Part shown: one piece after another, positions 41,201 through 55,793 of the stretch
How positions within the stretch are numbered: the stretch's first letter is position 1
Layout: every line of letters starts with the position of its first letter
NCBI GenBank assembly: GCA_964019415.1
Contig: OZ025888.1
Location: forward strand, 2,999,819 to 3,063,818
Origin: Ianthella basta
Taxonomy: Eukaryota > Porifera > Demospongiae > Verongiida > Ianthellidae
Length of the DNA stretch: 64,000 bases
Reading direction: 5' to 3'
Position numbers and translations under genes: made by a program
Notes under the pieces: generated by a model
The model's database searches: none
The model's input: only the letters and a program-made list of their open reading frames with translations
Told to the model about the DNA's origin: nothing

Positions 41201-43213
41201 TGCTAATGATAATGAGTAAAGTCGTTTGCAACATCTGGAGTCATGCACTAGAGTTTGGTTGGGTAAGACACCCCTTGCTAATGGGAAGGAGAAAAGTCGT
41301 TTGAAACATATAGGGTCATTCACTGGAGTGTGGTTAGGTAAGACTCCCCCATGTAATGGGAACGAGTAAAGACGTTTGCAAGATTTGGAGTCATGCACTT
41401 GAGTTTGGTTGGGTAAGACTCGCCCGTTGATCATGGCATCTAGGAAAGACGTTTTCAAGATCTGGAGTCATGCACTGGAGTTTGGTTGGGTAAGACTCCC
41501 CAGTTGATAATGGTAACTAGGCAAGACGTTTTCAAGATCTGGAGTCAAGCACTGGAGTTTGGTTGGTAAAACTCCCCCTTTGCAAATGGTAGCGAGAAAA
41601 GACGTTTGCAACATTTGGAGTAAAGCTCTGGATTTTGATTGGGTATGATCCCCCCTTGCAAATGGTAGCGAGAAAAGACATTTGCAACATTTGGAGTAAA
41701 GCTCTGGAATTTGATTAAGTAAGACTCTCCCCTTGCTAATGGGAAGAAAAGAAGACGTTTGCAACATTTGCAGTCATGCACTGGAGTTTGGTTGTGTAAG
41801 ACTCCCCCTTTGCCAATGATTACGAGAAAGAACGTTTGAAACATTTTGAGTCATGCACAGGAGTTTGGTTGTGTAAGACTCTCACCTTGCTAATTGTAAC
41901 GAGAATAGATGTTTGCAAGATCTGCTGTCATGCCTAGAGTTTTGGCTGCTTTGATATCAATGGGGGAAGGCTAAGTCATGAGCGTGACTGGCGCAGGATT
42001 GTTGAGAGGTCGGTTCATTGCACTAAGCCACGGCAACGGCCAGGCCCGGCTAGATTGAACAAAGGCTAATCACTGGATATTACGCCTACCAGCCTTCTAC
42101 ACCGAAGTGTTTCAGCCTTTTAGCCTTCCCCCATTAATATTCACTCTTGTTGAAACCACAAGTGTTTCACTGGTGGCGGATACAAGAGTGACTAGTCATC
42201 TTGCATTCCACCAGCACGCCACACTGATGAACCCCAATCAGGGCAAAACAGCTGTCTGTTGCTCTTCCATCTTTGTAGTATGACTAGTAATGAGGGTGGG
42301 CGATCACTGGTTGCCATCAATAGGGCCCCAGCCCCCCAGCCTCCTGAAACACTTAGGTGTAGAAGGCTGGTAGGCATAATATCTAGTGATTAGCCTTTGT
42401 TCAATCTAGCCCGGCCTGGCCGTTGCAATGGCTTACTGCAATGAACCGACCTCTCAACAATCCCGCGCAAGTCACGCTCATGACTTAGCCTTCCCCCATT
42501 AATATTCACTCTTGTTGAAACCACAAGTGTTTCACTGGTGGCGGATACAAGAGTGACTAGTCATCTTGCATCCCATCAGCACGCCACACTGATGAACCCC
42601 AATCAGGGCAAAACAGCTGTCTGTTGCTCTTCCATCTTTGTAGGATGACTAGTAATGAGGGTGGGCGATCACTGGTTGCCATCAATAGGGCTCCGGCCCC
42701 CCAGCCTTTAGAAACACTTAGGTGTAGAAGGCTGGTAGGCGTAATATCTAGTGATTAGCCTTTGTTCAATCTAGCCCGGCCTGGCCGTTGCAGTGGCTTA
42801 CTGCAATGAACCAACCTCTCAACAATCCCGCGCAAGTCACGCTCATGACTTAGCCTTCCCCCATTAATATTCACTCTTGTTGAAACCACAAGTGTTTCAC
42901 TGGTGGCGAATACAAGAGTGACTAGTCATCTTGCATTCCGTCAGTCCTACGTCCTGCATTCAGTTGTTGAATAATCTGCTACGTATTGCTCACAAACTAT
43001 TTGCCTACATCTTGCCTTCCGTCAGTACGCAACACTGATGAGTGCCAATCAGGGCGGAACAGCTGTCTGTGGCTGTTCGATCTTTGTAGGATGACTAGTA
43101 ATGGGGGAGGGCGATCACTGGTTACCATCTATAGGGCTCCGGCCCCCCAACCTCCTGAAACACTTCGGTGTAGAAGGCAGGTAGGCATAATATCCAGTGA
43201 TTAGCCTTTTTCA

Positions 43214-43246
<33 letters not shown>

Positions 43247-43299
43247 CAAACGGGGGAGGACAACGCATCACGATTGCCTCGCCTTTCGGTTCAGCAACC

Positions 43300-46200
43300 A
43301 GAAAAAAGTTTGCAAGATCTGGAGTCATGCGCTGGAGTTTGGTTCGGTAAGACTCCCTTTGGCTAATGATAAGAAAAGTCGTTTGAAACATATAGGGTCA
43401 TTCACTGGAGTGTGGTTGGGTAAGACTCCCCTCTTGCTAATGGGAACAAAAAAAGATGTTTGCAACATTGAGAGTAATGCACTTGAGTTTGGTTGGGTAA
43501 GACTCCCCCCTTGCTAATGATAATGAGTAAAGTCGTTTGCAACATATGGAGTCATGCACTGGAGTTTGGTTGGGTAAGACTCCCCCATGTAATGGGAACG
43601 AGTAAAGACGTTTGCAAGATCTGGAGTCATGCACTGGAGTTTGGTTGGGTAAGACTCGCCCGTTGATCATGGCATCTAGGAAAGACGTTTTCAAGATCTG
43701 GAGTCATGCACTGGAGTTTGGTTGGGTAAGACTCCCCAGTTGATAATGGTAACTAGGCAAGACGTTTTCAAGGTCTGGAGTCAAGCACTGGAGTTTGGTT
43801 GGTAAAACTCCCCTTTGCAAATGGTAGCGAGAAAAGACGTTTGCAACATTTGGAGTAAAGCTCTGGATTTTGATTGGGTATGATCCCTTCTTGCAAATGG
43901 TAGCGAGAAAAGACATTTGCAACATTTGGAGTAAAGCTCTGGAATTTGATTAAGTAAGACTCTCCCCTTGCTAATAGGAAGAAAAGAAGACGTTTGCAAC
44001 ATTTGCAGTCATGCACTGGAGTTTGGTTGTGTAAGACTCCCCCTTTGCTAATGATTACGAGAAAGAACGTTTGAAACATTTTGAGTCATGCACAGGAGTT
44101 TGGTTGTGTAAGACTCTCACCTTGCTAATTGTAACGAGAATAGACGTTTGCAAGATCTGCTGTCGTGCCTAGAGTTTTGGTTGGTTTGATATCAATGGGG
44201 GAAGGCTAAGTCATGAGCGTGACTTGCGCGTGATTGTTGATAGGTCGGTTCATTGCACAAAGCCACGGCAACGGCCAGGCCCGGCTAGATTGAACAAAGG
44301 CTAATTATTGGATATTACGCCTACCAGCCTTCTAGACCGAAGTGTTTCAGCCTTTTAGCCTTCCCCCATTAATATTCACTCTTGTTGAAACCACAAGTGT
44401 TTCACTGGTGGCGGATACAAGAGTGACTAGTCATCTTGCATTCCACCAGCACGCCACACTGATGAACCCCAATCAGGGCAAAACAGCTGTCTGTTGCTCT
44501 TCCATCTTTGTAGGATGACTAGTAATGGGGGTGGGCGATCACTGGTTGCCATCAATAGGGCTCCGGCCCCCCAGCCTCCTGAAACACTTAGGTGTAGAAG
44601 GCTGGTAGGCGTAATATCTAGTGATTAGCCTTTGTTCAATCAAGCCCGGCCTGGCCGTTGCAGTGGCTTACTGCAATGAACCGACCTCTCAACAATCCCG
44701 CGCAAGTCACGTTCATGACTTAGCCTTCCCCCATTAATATTCACTCTTGTTGAAACCACAAGTGTTTCACTGGTGGCGGATACAAGAGTGACTAGTCATC
44801 TTGCATCCCATCAGCACGCCACACTGATGAACCCCAATCAGGGTAAAACAGCTATCTGTTGCTCTTCCATCTTTGTAGGATGACAAATAATGAGGGTGGG
44901 CGAATACAAGAGTGACTAGTCATCTTGCATTCCGTCAGTCCTACGTCCTGCATTCAGTTGTTGAATGATCTGCTACGTATTGCTCACAAACTATTTGCCT
45001 ACATCTTGCATTCCGTCAGTACGCAACGCTGATGAGTGCCAATCAGAGCGGAACAGCTGTCTGTGGCTGTTCGATCTTTGTAGGATGACTAGTAATGGGG
45101 GAGGGCGATCACTGGTTACCATCTATAGGGCTCCGGCCCCCCAGCGTCCTGAAAAACTTCGGTGTAGAAGGCAGGTAGGCATAATATCCAGTGATTAGCC
45201 TTTTTGAACATACATACATACATACATGCATATATACAAACGGGGGAGGACAACGCATCACGATTACTTGCATCGCCTTTCGGCTCGGCAACCAGAAAAA
45301 AGTTTGCAAGATCTGGAGTCATGCGCTGGAGTTTGGTTCGGTAAGACTCCCCCTTGCTAATGATAAGAAAAGTCCATTGCAAGATCTAGAGTCATGCACT
45401 AGAGTTTGGTTGGGTAAGACACCCCTTGCTAATGGGAAGGAGAAAAGTCGTTTGAAACATATAGGGTCATTCACTGGAGTGTGGTTGGGTAAGACTCCCC
45501 TCTTGCTAATGGGAACAAAAAAGATGTTTGCAACATTGAAAGTAATGCACTTGAGTTTGGTTGGGTAAGACTCCCCCTTGCTAATGATAATGAGTAAAGT
45601 CGTTTGCAACATATGGAGTCATGCACTGGAGTTTGGTTGGGTAAGACTCCCCCCTTGCTAATGATAATGAGTAAAGTCGTTTGCAACATATGGAGTCATG
45701 CACTGGAGTTTGGTTGGGTAAGACTCCCCCATGTAATGGGAACGAGTAAAGACGTTTGCAAGATTTGGAGTCATGCACTGGAGTTTGGTTGGGTAAGACT
45801 CGCCCGTTGATCATGGCATCTAGGAAAGACGTTTTCAAGATCTGGAGTCATGCACTGGAGTTTGGTTGGGTAAGACTCCCCAGTTGATAATGGTAACTAG
45901 GCAAGACGTTTTCAAGATCTGGAGTCAAGCACTGGAGTTTGGTTGGCAAAACTCCCCTTTGCAAATGGTAGCGAGAAAAGACGTTTGCAACATTTGGAGT
46001 AAAGCTCTGGATTTTGATTGGGTATGATCCCCCCTTGCAAATGGTAGCGAGAAAAGACATTTGCAACATTTGGAGTAAAGCTCTGGAATTTGATTAAGTA
46101 AGACTCTCCCCTTGCTAATGGGAAGAAAAGAAGACGTTTGCAACATTTGCAGTCATGCACTGGAGTTTGGTTGTGTAAGACCCCCCCTTTGCCAATGATT

Positions 46201-47227
46201 ACGAGAAAGAACGTTTGAAACATTTTGAGTCATGCACAGGAGTTTGGTTGTGTAAGACTCTCACCTTGCTAATTGTAACGAGAATAGATGTTTGCAAGAT
46301 CTGCTGTCATGCCTAGAGTTTTGGCTGCTTTGATATCAATGGGGGAAGGCTAAGTCATGAGCGTGACTGGCGCAGGATTGTTGAGAGGTCGGTTCATTGC
46401 ACTAAGCCACGGCAACGGCCAGGCCCGGCTAGATTGAACAAAGGCTAATCACTGGATATTACGCCTACCAGCCTTCTACACCGAAGTGTTTCAGCCTTTT
46501 AGCCTTCCCCCATTAATATTCACTCTTGTTGAAACCACAAGTGTTTCACTGGTGGCGGATACAAGAGTGACTAGTCATCTTGCATCCCATCAGCACGCCA
46601 CACTGATGAACCCCAATCAGGGCAAAACAGCTGTCTGTTGCTCTTCCATCTTTGTAGTATGACTAGTAATGAGGGTGGGCGATCACTGGTTGCCATCAAT
46701 AGGGCTCCGGCCCCCCAGCCTCCTGAAACACTTAGGTGTAGAAGGCTGGTAGGCGTAATATCTAGTGATTAGCCTTTGTTCAATCTAGCCCGGCCTGGCC
46801 GTTGCAGTGGCTTACTGCAATGAACCGACCTCTCAACAATCCCGCGCAAGTCACGCTCATGACTTAGCCTTCCCCCATTAATATTCACTCTTGTTGAAAC
46901 CACAAGTGTTTCACTGGTGGCGGATACAAGAGTGACTAGTCATCTTGCATTCCGTCAGTCCTACGTCCTGCATTCAGTTGTTGAATAATCTGCTACGTAT
47001 TGCTCACAAACTATTTGCCTACATCTTGCCTTCCGTCAGTACGCAACACTGATGAGCGCCAATCAGGGCGGAACAGCTGTCTGTGGCTGTTCGATCTTTG
47101 TAGGATGACTAGTAATGGGAAAGGGCGATCACTGGTTACCATCTATAGGGCTCCGGCCCCCCAACCTCCTGAAACACTTCGGTGTAGAAGGCAGGTAGGC
47201 ATAATATCCAGTGATTAGCCTTTTTCA

Positions 47228-47260
<33 letters not shown>

Positions 47261-49546
47261 CAAACGGGGGAGGACAACGCATCACGATTGCCTCGCCTTT
47301 CGGTTCGGCAACCAGAAAAAAGTTTGCAAGATCTGGAGTCATGCGCTGGAGTTTGGTTGGGTAAGACTCCCCCTGGCTAATGATAAGAAAAGTCGTTTGA
47401 AACATATAGGGTCATTCACTGGAGTGTGGTTGGGTAAGACTCCCCTCTTGCTAATGGGAACAAAAAAGATGTTTGCAACATTGAGAGTAATGCACTTGAG
47501 TTTGGTTGGGTAAGACTCCCCCCTTGCTAATGATAATGAGTAAAGTCGTTTGCAACATATGGAGTCATGCACTGGAGTTTGGTTGGGTAAGACTCCCCCA
47601 TGTAATGGGAACGAGTAAAGACGTTTGCAAGATCTGGAGTCATGCACTGGAGTTTGGTTGGGTAAGACTCGCCCGTTGATCATGGCATCTAGGAAAGACG
47701 TTTTCAAGATCTGGAGTCATGCACTGGAGTTTGGTTGGGTAAGACTCCCAAGTTGATAATGGTAACTAGGCAAGACGTTTTCAAGATCTGGAGTCAAGCA
47801 CTGGAGTTTGGTTGGTAAAACTCCCCTTTGCAAATGGTAGCGAGAAAAGACGTTTGCAACATTTGGAGTAAAGCTCTGGATTTTGATTGGGTATGATCCC
47901 CCTTGCAAATGGTAGCGAGAAAAGACATTTGCAACATTTGGAGTAAAGCTCTGGAATTTGATTAAGTAAGACTCTCCCCTTGCTAATAGGAAGAAAAGAA
48001 GACGTTTGCAACATTTGCAGTCATGCACTGGAGTTTGGTTGTGTAAGACTCCCCCTTTGCTAATGATTACGAGAAAGAACGTTTGAAACATTTTGAGTCA
48101 TGCACAGGAGTTTGGTTGTGTAAGACTCTCACCTTGCTAATTGTAACGAGAATAGACGTTTGCAAGATCTGCTGTCGTGCCTAGAGTTTTGGTTGGTTTG
48201 ATATCAATGGGGGAAGGCTAAGTCATGAGCGTGACTTGCGCGTGATTGTTGATAGGTCGGTTCATTGCACAAAGCCACGGCAACGGCCAGGCCCGGCTAG
48301 ATTGAACAAAGGCTAATTATTGGATATTACGCCTACCAGCCTTCTAGACCGAAGTGTTTCAGCCTTTTAGCCTTCCCCCATTAATATTCACTCTTGTTGA
48401 AACCACAAGTGTTTCACTGGTGGCGGATACAAGAGTGACTAGTCATCTTGCATTCCACCAGCACGCCACACTGATGAACCCCAATCAGGGCAAAACAGCT
48501 GTCTGTTGCTCTTTCATCTTTGTAGTATGACTAGTAATGAGGGTGGGCGATCACTGGTTGCCATCAATAAAGCCCCAGCCCCCCAGCCTCCTGAAACACT
48601 TAGGTGTAGAAGGCTGGTAGGCATAATATCTAGTGATTAGCCTTTGTTCAATCTAGCCCGGCCTGGCCGTTGCAATGGCTTACTGCAATGAACCGACCTC
48701 TCAACAATCTCACGCAAGTCACGCTCATGACTTAGCCTTCCCCCATTAATATTCACTCTTGTTGAAACCACAAGTATTTCACTGGTGGCGGATACAAGAG
48801 TGACTAGTCATCTTGCATCCCATCAGCACGCCACACTGATGAACCCCAATCAGGGCAAAACAGCTGTCTGTTGCTCTTCCATCTTTGTAAAATGACTAGT
48901 AATGAGGGTGGGCGATCACTGGTTGCCATCAATAGGGCTCCGGCCCCCCAGCCTCCTGAAACACTTAGGTGTAGAAGGCTGGTAGGCGTAATATCTAGTG
49001 ATTAGCCTTTGTTCAATCTAGCCCGGCCTGGCCGTTGCAGTGGCTTACTGCAATGAACCGACCTCTCAACAATCCCGCGCAAGTCACGCTCATGACTTAG
49101 CCTTCCCCCATTAATATTCACTCTTGTTGAAACCACAAGTGTTTCACTGGTGGCGGATACAAGAGTGACTAGTCATCTTGCATTCCGTCAGTCCTACGTC
49201 CTGCATTCAGTTGTTGAATAATCTGCTACGTATTGCTCACAAACTATTTGCCTACATCTTGCCTTCCGTCAGTACGCAACACTGATGAGCGCCAATCAGG
49301 GCGGAACAGCTGTCTGTGGCTGTTCGATCTTTGTAGGATGACTAGTAATGGGGGAGGGCGATCACTGGTTGCCATCTATAGGGCTCCGGCCCCCCAACCT
49401 CCTGAAACACTTCGGTGTAGAAGGCAGGTAGGCATAATATCCAGTGATTAGCCTTTTTCAACGTACATACATACATACATACATACATATATACAAACGG
49501 GGGAGGACAACGCATCACGATTGCCTCGCCTTTCGGTTCGGCAACC
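43300..49546 (+). repeat. 6,247-bp super-repeat, copy 1
   Basis: Landmarks from about 42,190 to 50,450 reappear exactly 6,247 bases further on (for example 42,986 and 49,233; 45,116 and 51,363; 47,339 and 53,586; 50,015 and 56,262). The super-unit holds three composite units of 1,979, 2,035 and 2,233 bp that differ in how many M copies they carry. The start point given is arbitrary within the periodic region. Confidence 0.85.
44880..44915 (+). repeat. Deletion junction inside an M copy
   Basis: An M copy jumps from GAGGGTGGGCGA directly to ATACAAGAGTGACTAG, losing most of one M. GGCGA is present at both original break sites, so deletion through short homology is likely. The identical junction is at about 51,127-51,162, one 6,247-bp step away. 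Confidence 0.75.
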
Positions 49547-52500
49547 AGAAAAAAGTTTGCAAGATCTGGAGTCATGCGCTGGAGTTTGGTTGGGTAAGAC
49601 TCCCCCTGGCTAATGATAAGAAAAGTCGTTTGAAACATATAGGGTCATTCACTGGAGTGTGGTTGGGTAAGACTCTCCTCTTGCTAATGGGAACAAAAGA
49701 AGATGTTTGCAACATTGAGAGTAATGCACTTGAGTTTGGTTGGGTAAGACTCCCCCCTTGCTAATGATAATGAGTAAAGTCGTTTGCAACATATGGAGTC
49801 ATGCACTGGAGTTTGGTTGGGTAAGACTCCCCCATGTAATGGGAACGAGTAAAGACGTTTGCAAGATCTGGAGTCATGCACTGGAGTTTGGTTGGGTAAG
49901 ACTCGCCCGTTGATCATGGCATTTAGGAAAGACGTTTTCAAGATCTGGAGTCATGCACTGGAGTTTGGTTGGGTAAGACTCCCCAGTTGATGATGGTAAC
50001 TAGGCAAGACGTTTTCAAGATCTGAAGTCAAGCACTGGAGTTTGGTTGGTAAAACTCTTCTTTGCAAATGGTAGCGAGAAAAGACGTTTGCAACAGTTGG
50101 AGTAAAGCTCTGGATTTTGATTGGGTATGATCCCTTCTTGCAAATGGTAGCGAGAAAAGACATTTGCAACATTTGGAGTAAAGCTCTGGAATTTGATTAA
50201 GTAAGACTCTCCCCTTGCTAATAGGAAGAAAAGAAGACGTTTGCAACATTTGCAGTCATGCACTGGAGTTTGGTTGTGTAAGACTCCCCCTTTGCTAATG
50301 ATTACGAGAAAGAACGTTTGAAACATTTTGAGTCATGCACAGGAGTTTGGTTGTGTAAGACTCTCACCTTGCTAATTGTAACGAGAATAGACGTTTGCAA
50401 GATCTGCTGTCGTGCCTAGAGTTTTGGTTGGTTTGATATCAATGGGGGAAGGCTAAGTCATGAGCGTGACTTGCGCGTGATTGTTGATAGGTCGGTTCAT
50501 TGCACAAAGCCACGGCAACGGCCAGGCCCGGCTAGATTGAACAAAGGCTAATTATTGGATATTACGCCTACCAGCCTTCTACACCGAAGTGTTTCAGCCT
50601 TTTAGCCTTCCCCCATTAATATTCACTCTTGTTGAAACCACAAGTGTTTCACTGGTGGCGGATACAAGAGTGACTAGTCATCTTGCATTCCACCAGCACG
50701 CCACACTGATGAACCCCAATCAGGGCAAAACAGCTGTCTGTTGCTCTTCCATCTTTGTAGGATGACTAGTAATGGGGGTGGGCGATCACTGGTTGCCATC
50801 AATAGGGCTCCGGCCCCCCAGCCTCCTGAAACACTTAGGTGTAGAAGGCTGGTAGGCGTAATATCTAGTGATTAGCCTTTGTTCAATCAAGCCCGGCCTG
50901 GCCGTTGCAGTGGCTTACTGCAATGAACCGACCTCTCAACAATCCCGCGCAAGTCACGTTCATGACTTAGCCTTCCCCCATTAATATTCACTCTTGTTGA
51001 AACCACAAGTGTTTCACTGGTGGCGGATACAAGAGTGACTAGTCATCTTGCATCCCATCAGCACGCCACACTGATGAACCCCAATCAGGGTAAAACAGCT
51101 ATCTGTTGCTCTTCCATCTTTGTAGGATGACAAATAATGAGGGTGGGCGAATACAAGAGTGACTAGTCATCTTGCATTCCGTCAGTCCTACGTCCTGCAT
51201 TCAGTTGTTGAATGATCTGCTACGTATTGCTCACAAACTATTTGCCTACATCTTGCATTCCGTCAGTACGCAACGCTGATGAGTGCCAATCAGAGCGGAA
51301 CAGCTGTCTGTGGCTGTTCGATCTTTGTAGGATGACTAGTAATGGGGGAGGGCGATCACTGGTTACCATCTATAGGGCTCCGGCCCCCCAGCGTCCTGAA
51401 AAACTTCGGTGTAGAAGGCAGGTAGGCATAATATCCAGTGATTAGCCTTTTTGAACATACATACATACATACATGCATATATACAAACGGGGGAGGACAA
51501 CGCATCACGATTACTTGCATCGCCTTTCGGCTCGGCAACCAGAAAAAAGTTTGCAAGATCTGGAGTCATGCGCTGGAGTTTGGTTCGGTAAGACTCCCCC
51601 TTGCTAATGATAAGAAAAGTCCATTGCAAGATCTAGAGTCATGCACTAGAGTTTGGTTGGGTAAGACACCCCTTGCTAATGGGAAGGAGAAAAGTCGTTT
51701 GAAACATATAGGGTCATTCACTGGAGTGTGGTTGGGTAAGACTCCCCTCTTGCTAATGGGAACAAAAAAGATGTTTGCAACATTGAAAGTAATGCACTTG
51801 AGTTTGGTTGGGTAAGACTCCCCCTTGCTAATGATAATGAGTAAAGTCGTTTGCAACATATGGAGTCATGCACTGGAGTTTGGTTGGGTAAGACTCCCCC
51901 CTTGCTAATGATAATGAGTAAAGTCGTTTGCAACATATGGAGTCATGCACTGGAGTTTGGTTGGGTAAGACTCCCCCATGTAATGGGAACGAGTAAAGAC
52001 GTTTGCAAGATTTGGAGTCATGCACTGGAGTTTGGTTGGGTAAGACTCGCCCGTTGATCATGGCATCTAGGAAAGACGTTTTCAAGATCTGGAGTCATGC
52101 ACTGGAGTTTGGTTGGGTAAGACTCCCCAGTTGATAATGGTAACTAGGCAAGACGTTTTCAAGATCTGGAGTCAAGCACTGGAGTTTGGTTGGCAAAACT
52201 CCCCTTTGCAAATGGTAGCGAGAAAAGACGTTTGCAACATTTGGAGTAAAGCTCTGGATTTTGATTGGGTATGATCCCCCCTTGCAAATGGTAGCGAGAA
52301 AAGACATTTGCAACATTTGGAGTAAAGCTCTGGAATTTGATTAAGTAAGACTCTCCCCTTGCTAATGGGAAGAAAAGAAGACGTTTGCAACATTTGCAGT
52401 CATGCACTGGAGTTTGGTTGTGTAAGACCCCCCCTTTGCCAATGATTACGAGAAAGAACGTTTGAAACATTTTGAGTCATGCACAGGAGTTTGGTTGTGT

Positions 52501-53474
52501 AAGACTCTCACCTTGCTAATTGTAACGAGAATAGATGTTTGCAAGATCTGCTGTCATGCCTAGAGTTTTGGCTGCTTTGATATCAATGGGGGAAGGCTAA
52601 GTCATGAGCGTGACTGGCGCAGGATTGTTGAGAGGTCGGTTCATTGCACTAAGCCACGGCAACGGCCAGGCCCGGCTAGATTGAACAAAGGCTAATCACT
52701 GGATATTACGCCTACCAGCCTTCTACACCGAAGTGTTTCAGCCTTTTAGCCTTCCCCCATTAATATTCACTCTTGTTGAAACCACAAGTGTTTCACTGGT
52801 GGCGGATACAAGAGTGACTAGTCATCTTGCATCCCATCAGCACGCCACACTGATGAACCCCAATCAGGGCAAAACAGCTGTCTGTTGCTCTTCCATCTTT
52901 GTAGTATGACTAGTAATGAGGGTGGGCGATCACTGGTTGCCATCAATAGGGCTCCGGCCCCCCAGCCTCCTGAAACACTTAGGTGTAGAAGGCTGGTAGG
53001 CGTAATATCTAGTGATTAGCCTTTGTTCAATCTAGCCCGGCCTGGCCGTTGCAGTGGCTTACTGCAATGAACCGACCTCTCAACAATCCCGCGCAAGTCA
53101 CGCTCATGACTTAGCCTTCCCCCATTAATATTCACTCTTGTTGAAACCACAAGTGTTTCACTGGTGGCGGATACAAGAGTGACTAGTCATCTTGCATTCC
53201 GTCAGTCCTACGTCCTGCATTCAGTTGTTGAATAATCTGCTACGTATTGCTCACAAACTATTTGCCTACATCTTGCCTTCCGTCAGTACGCAACACTGAT
53301 GAGCGCCAATCAGGGCGGAACAGCTGTCTGTGGCTGTTCGATCTTTGTAGGATGACTAGTAATGGGAAAGGGCGATCACTGGTTACCATCTATAGGGCTC
53401 CGGCCCCCCAACCTCCTGAAACACTTCGGTGTAGAAGGCAGGTAGGCATAATATCCAGTGATTAGCCTTTTTCA

Positions 53475-53507
<33 letters not shown>

Positions 53508-55793
53508 CAAACGGGGGAGGACAACGCATCACGATTGCCTCGCCTTTCGGTTCGGCAACCAGAAAAAAGTTTGCAAGATCTGGAGTCATGCGCTGGAGTT
53601 TGGTTGGGTAAGACTCCCCCTGGCTAATGATAAGAAAAGTCGTTTGAAACATATAGGGTCATTCACTGGAGTGTGGTTGGGTAAGACTCCCCTCTTGCTA
53701 ATGGGAACAAAAAAGATGTTTGCAACATTGAGAGTAATGCACTTGAGTTTGGTTGGGTAAGACTCCCCCCTTGCTAATGATAATGAGTAAAGTCGTTTGC
53801 AACATATGGAGTCATGCACTGGAGTTTGGTTGGGTAAGACTCCCCCATGTAATGGGAACGAGTAAAGACGTTTGCAAGATCTGGAGTCATGCACTGGAGT
53901 TTGGTTGGGTAAGACTCGCCCGTTGATCATGGCATCTAGGAAAGACGTTTTCAAGATCTGGAGTCATGCACTGGAGTTTGGTTGGGTAAGACTCCCAAGT
54001 TGATAATGGTAACTAGGCAAGACGTTTTCAAGATCTGGAGTCAAGCACTGGAGTTTGGTTGGTAAAACTCCCCTTTGCAAATGGTAGCGAGAAAAGACGT
54101 TTGCAACATTTGGAGTAAAGCTCTGGATTTTGATTGGGTATGATCCCCCTTGCAAATGGTAGCGAGAAAAGACATTTGCAACATTTGGAGTAAAGCTCTG
54201 GAATTTGATTAAGTAAGACTCTCCCCTTGCTAATAGGAAGAAAAGAAGACGTTTGCAACATTTGCAGTCATGCACTGGAGTTTGGTTGTGTAAGACCCCC
54301 CCTTTGCCAATGATTACGAGAAAGAACGTTTGAAACATTTTGAGTCATGCACAGGAGTTTGGTTGTGTAAGACTCTCACCTTGCTAATTGTAACGAGAAT
54401 AGACGTTTGCAAGATCTGCTGTCGTGCCTAGAGTTTTGGTTGGTTTGATATCAATGGGGGAAGGCTAAGTCATGAGCGTGACTTGCGCGTGATTGTTGAT
54501 AGGTCGGTTCATTGCACTAAGCCACGGCAACGGCCAGGCCCGGCTAGATTGAACAAAGGCTAATTATTGGATATTACGCCTACCAGCCTTCTAGACCGAA
54601 GTGTTTCAGCCTTTTAGCCTTCCCCCATTAATATTCACTCTTGTTGAAACCACAAGTGTTTCACTGGTGGCGGATACAAGAGTGACTAGTCATCTTGCAT
54701 TCCACCAGCACGCCACACTGATGAACCCCAATCAGGGCAAAACAGCTGTCTGTTGCTCTTCCATCTTTGTAGTATGACTAGTAATGAGGGTGGGCGATCA
54801 CTGGTTGCCATCAATAAAGCCCCAGCCCCCCAGCCTCCTGAAACACTTAGGTGTAGAAGGCTGGTAGGCATAATATCTAGTGATTAGCCTTTGTTCAATC
54901 TAGCCCGGCCTGGCCGTTGCAATGGCTTACTGCAATGAACCGACCTCTCAACAATCTCACGCAAGTCACGCTCATGACTTAGCCTTCCCCCATTAATATT
55001 CACTCTTGTTGAAACCACAAGTATTTCACTGGTGGCGGATACAAGAGTGACTAGTCATCTTGCATCCCATCAGCACGCCACACTGATGAACCCCAATCAG
55101 GGCAAAACAGCTGTCTGTTGCTCTTCCATCTTTGTAAAATGACTAGTAATGAGGGTGGGCGATCACTGGTTGCCATCAATAGGGCTCCGGCCCCCCAGCC
55201 TCCTGAAACACTTAGGTGTAGAAGGCTGGTAGGCGTAATATCTAGTGATTAGCCTTTGTTCAATCTAGCCCGGCCTGGCCGTTGCAGTGGCTTACTGCAA
55301 TGAACCGACCTCTCAACAATCCCGCGCAAGTCACGCTCATGACTTAGCCTTCCCCCATTAATATTCACTCTTGTTGAAACCACAAGTGTTTCACTGGTGG
55401 CGGATACAAGAGTGACTAGTCATCTTGCATTCCGTCAGTCCTACGTCCTGCATTCAGTTGTTGAATAATCTGCTACGTATTGCTCACAAACTATTTGCCT
55501 ACATCTTGCCTTCCGTCAGTACGCAACACTGATGAGCGCCAATCAGGGCGGAACAGCTGTCTGTGGCTGTTCGATCTTTGTAGGATGACTAGTAATGGGG
55601 GAGGGCGATCACTGGTTGCCATCTATAGGGCTCCGGCCCCCCAACCTCCTGAAACACTTCGGTGTAGAAGGCAGGTAGGCATAATATCCAGTGATTAGCC
55701 TTTTTCAACGTACATACATACATACATACATACATATATACAAACGGGGGAGGACAACGCATCACGATTGCCTCGCCTTTCGGTTCGGCAACC
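49547..55793 (+). repeat. 6,247-bp super-repeat, copy 2
   Basis: Nearly identical to copy 1 by eye, including private variants such as CATCGCC for CCTCGCC at about 51,518. Differences come in patches: around 54,290-54,310 copy 2 carries ACCCCCCCTTTGCCAATG where copy 1 at 48,043 has the TCCCCCTTTGCTAATG form. The former is the version seen at 46,180 and 52,430. Confidence 0.8.
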
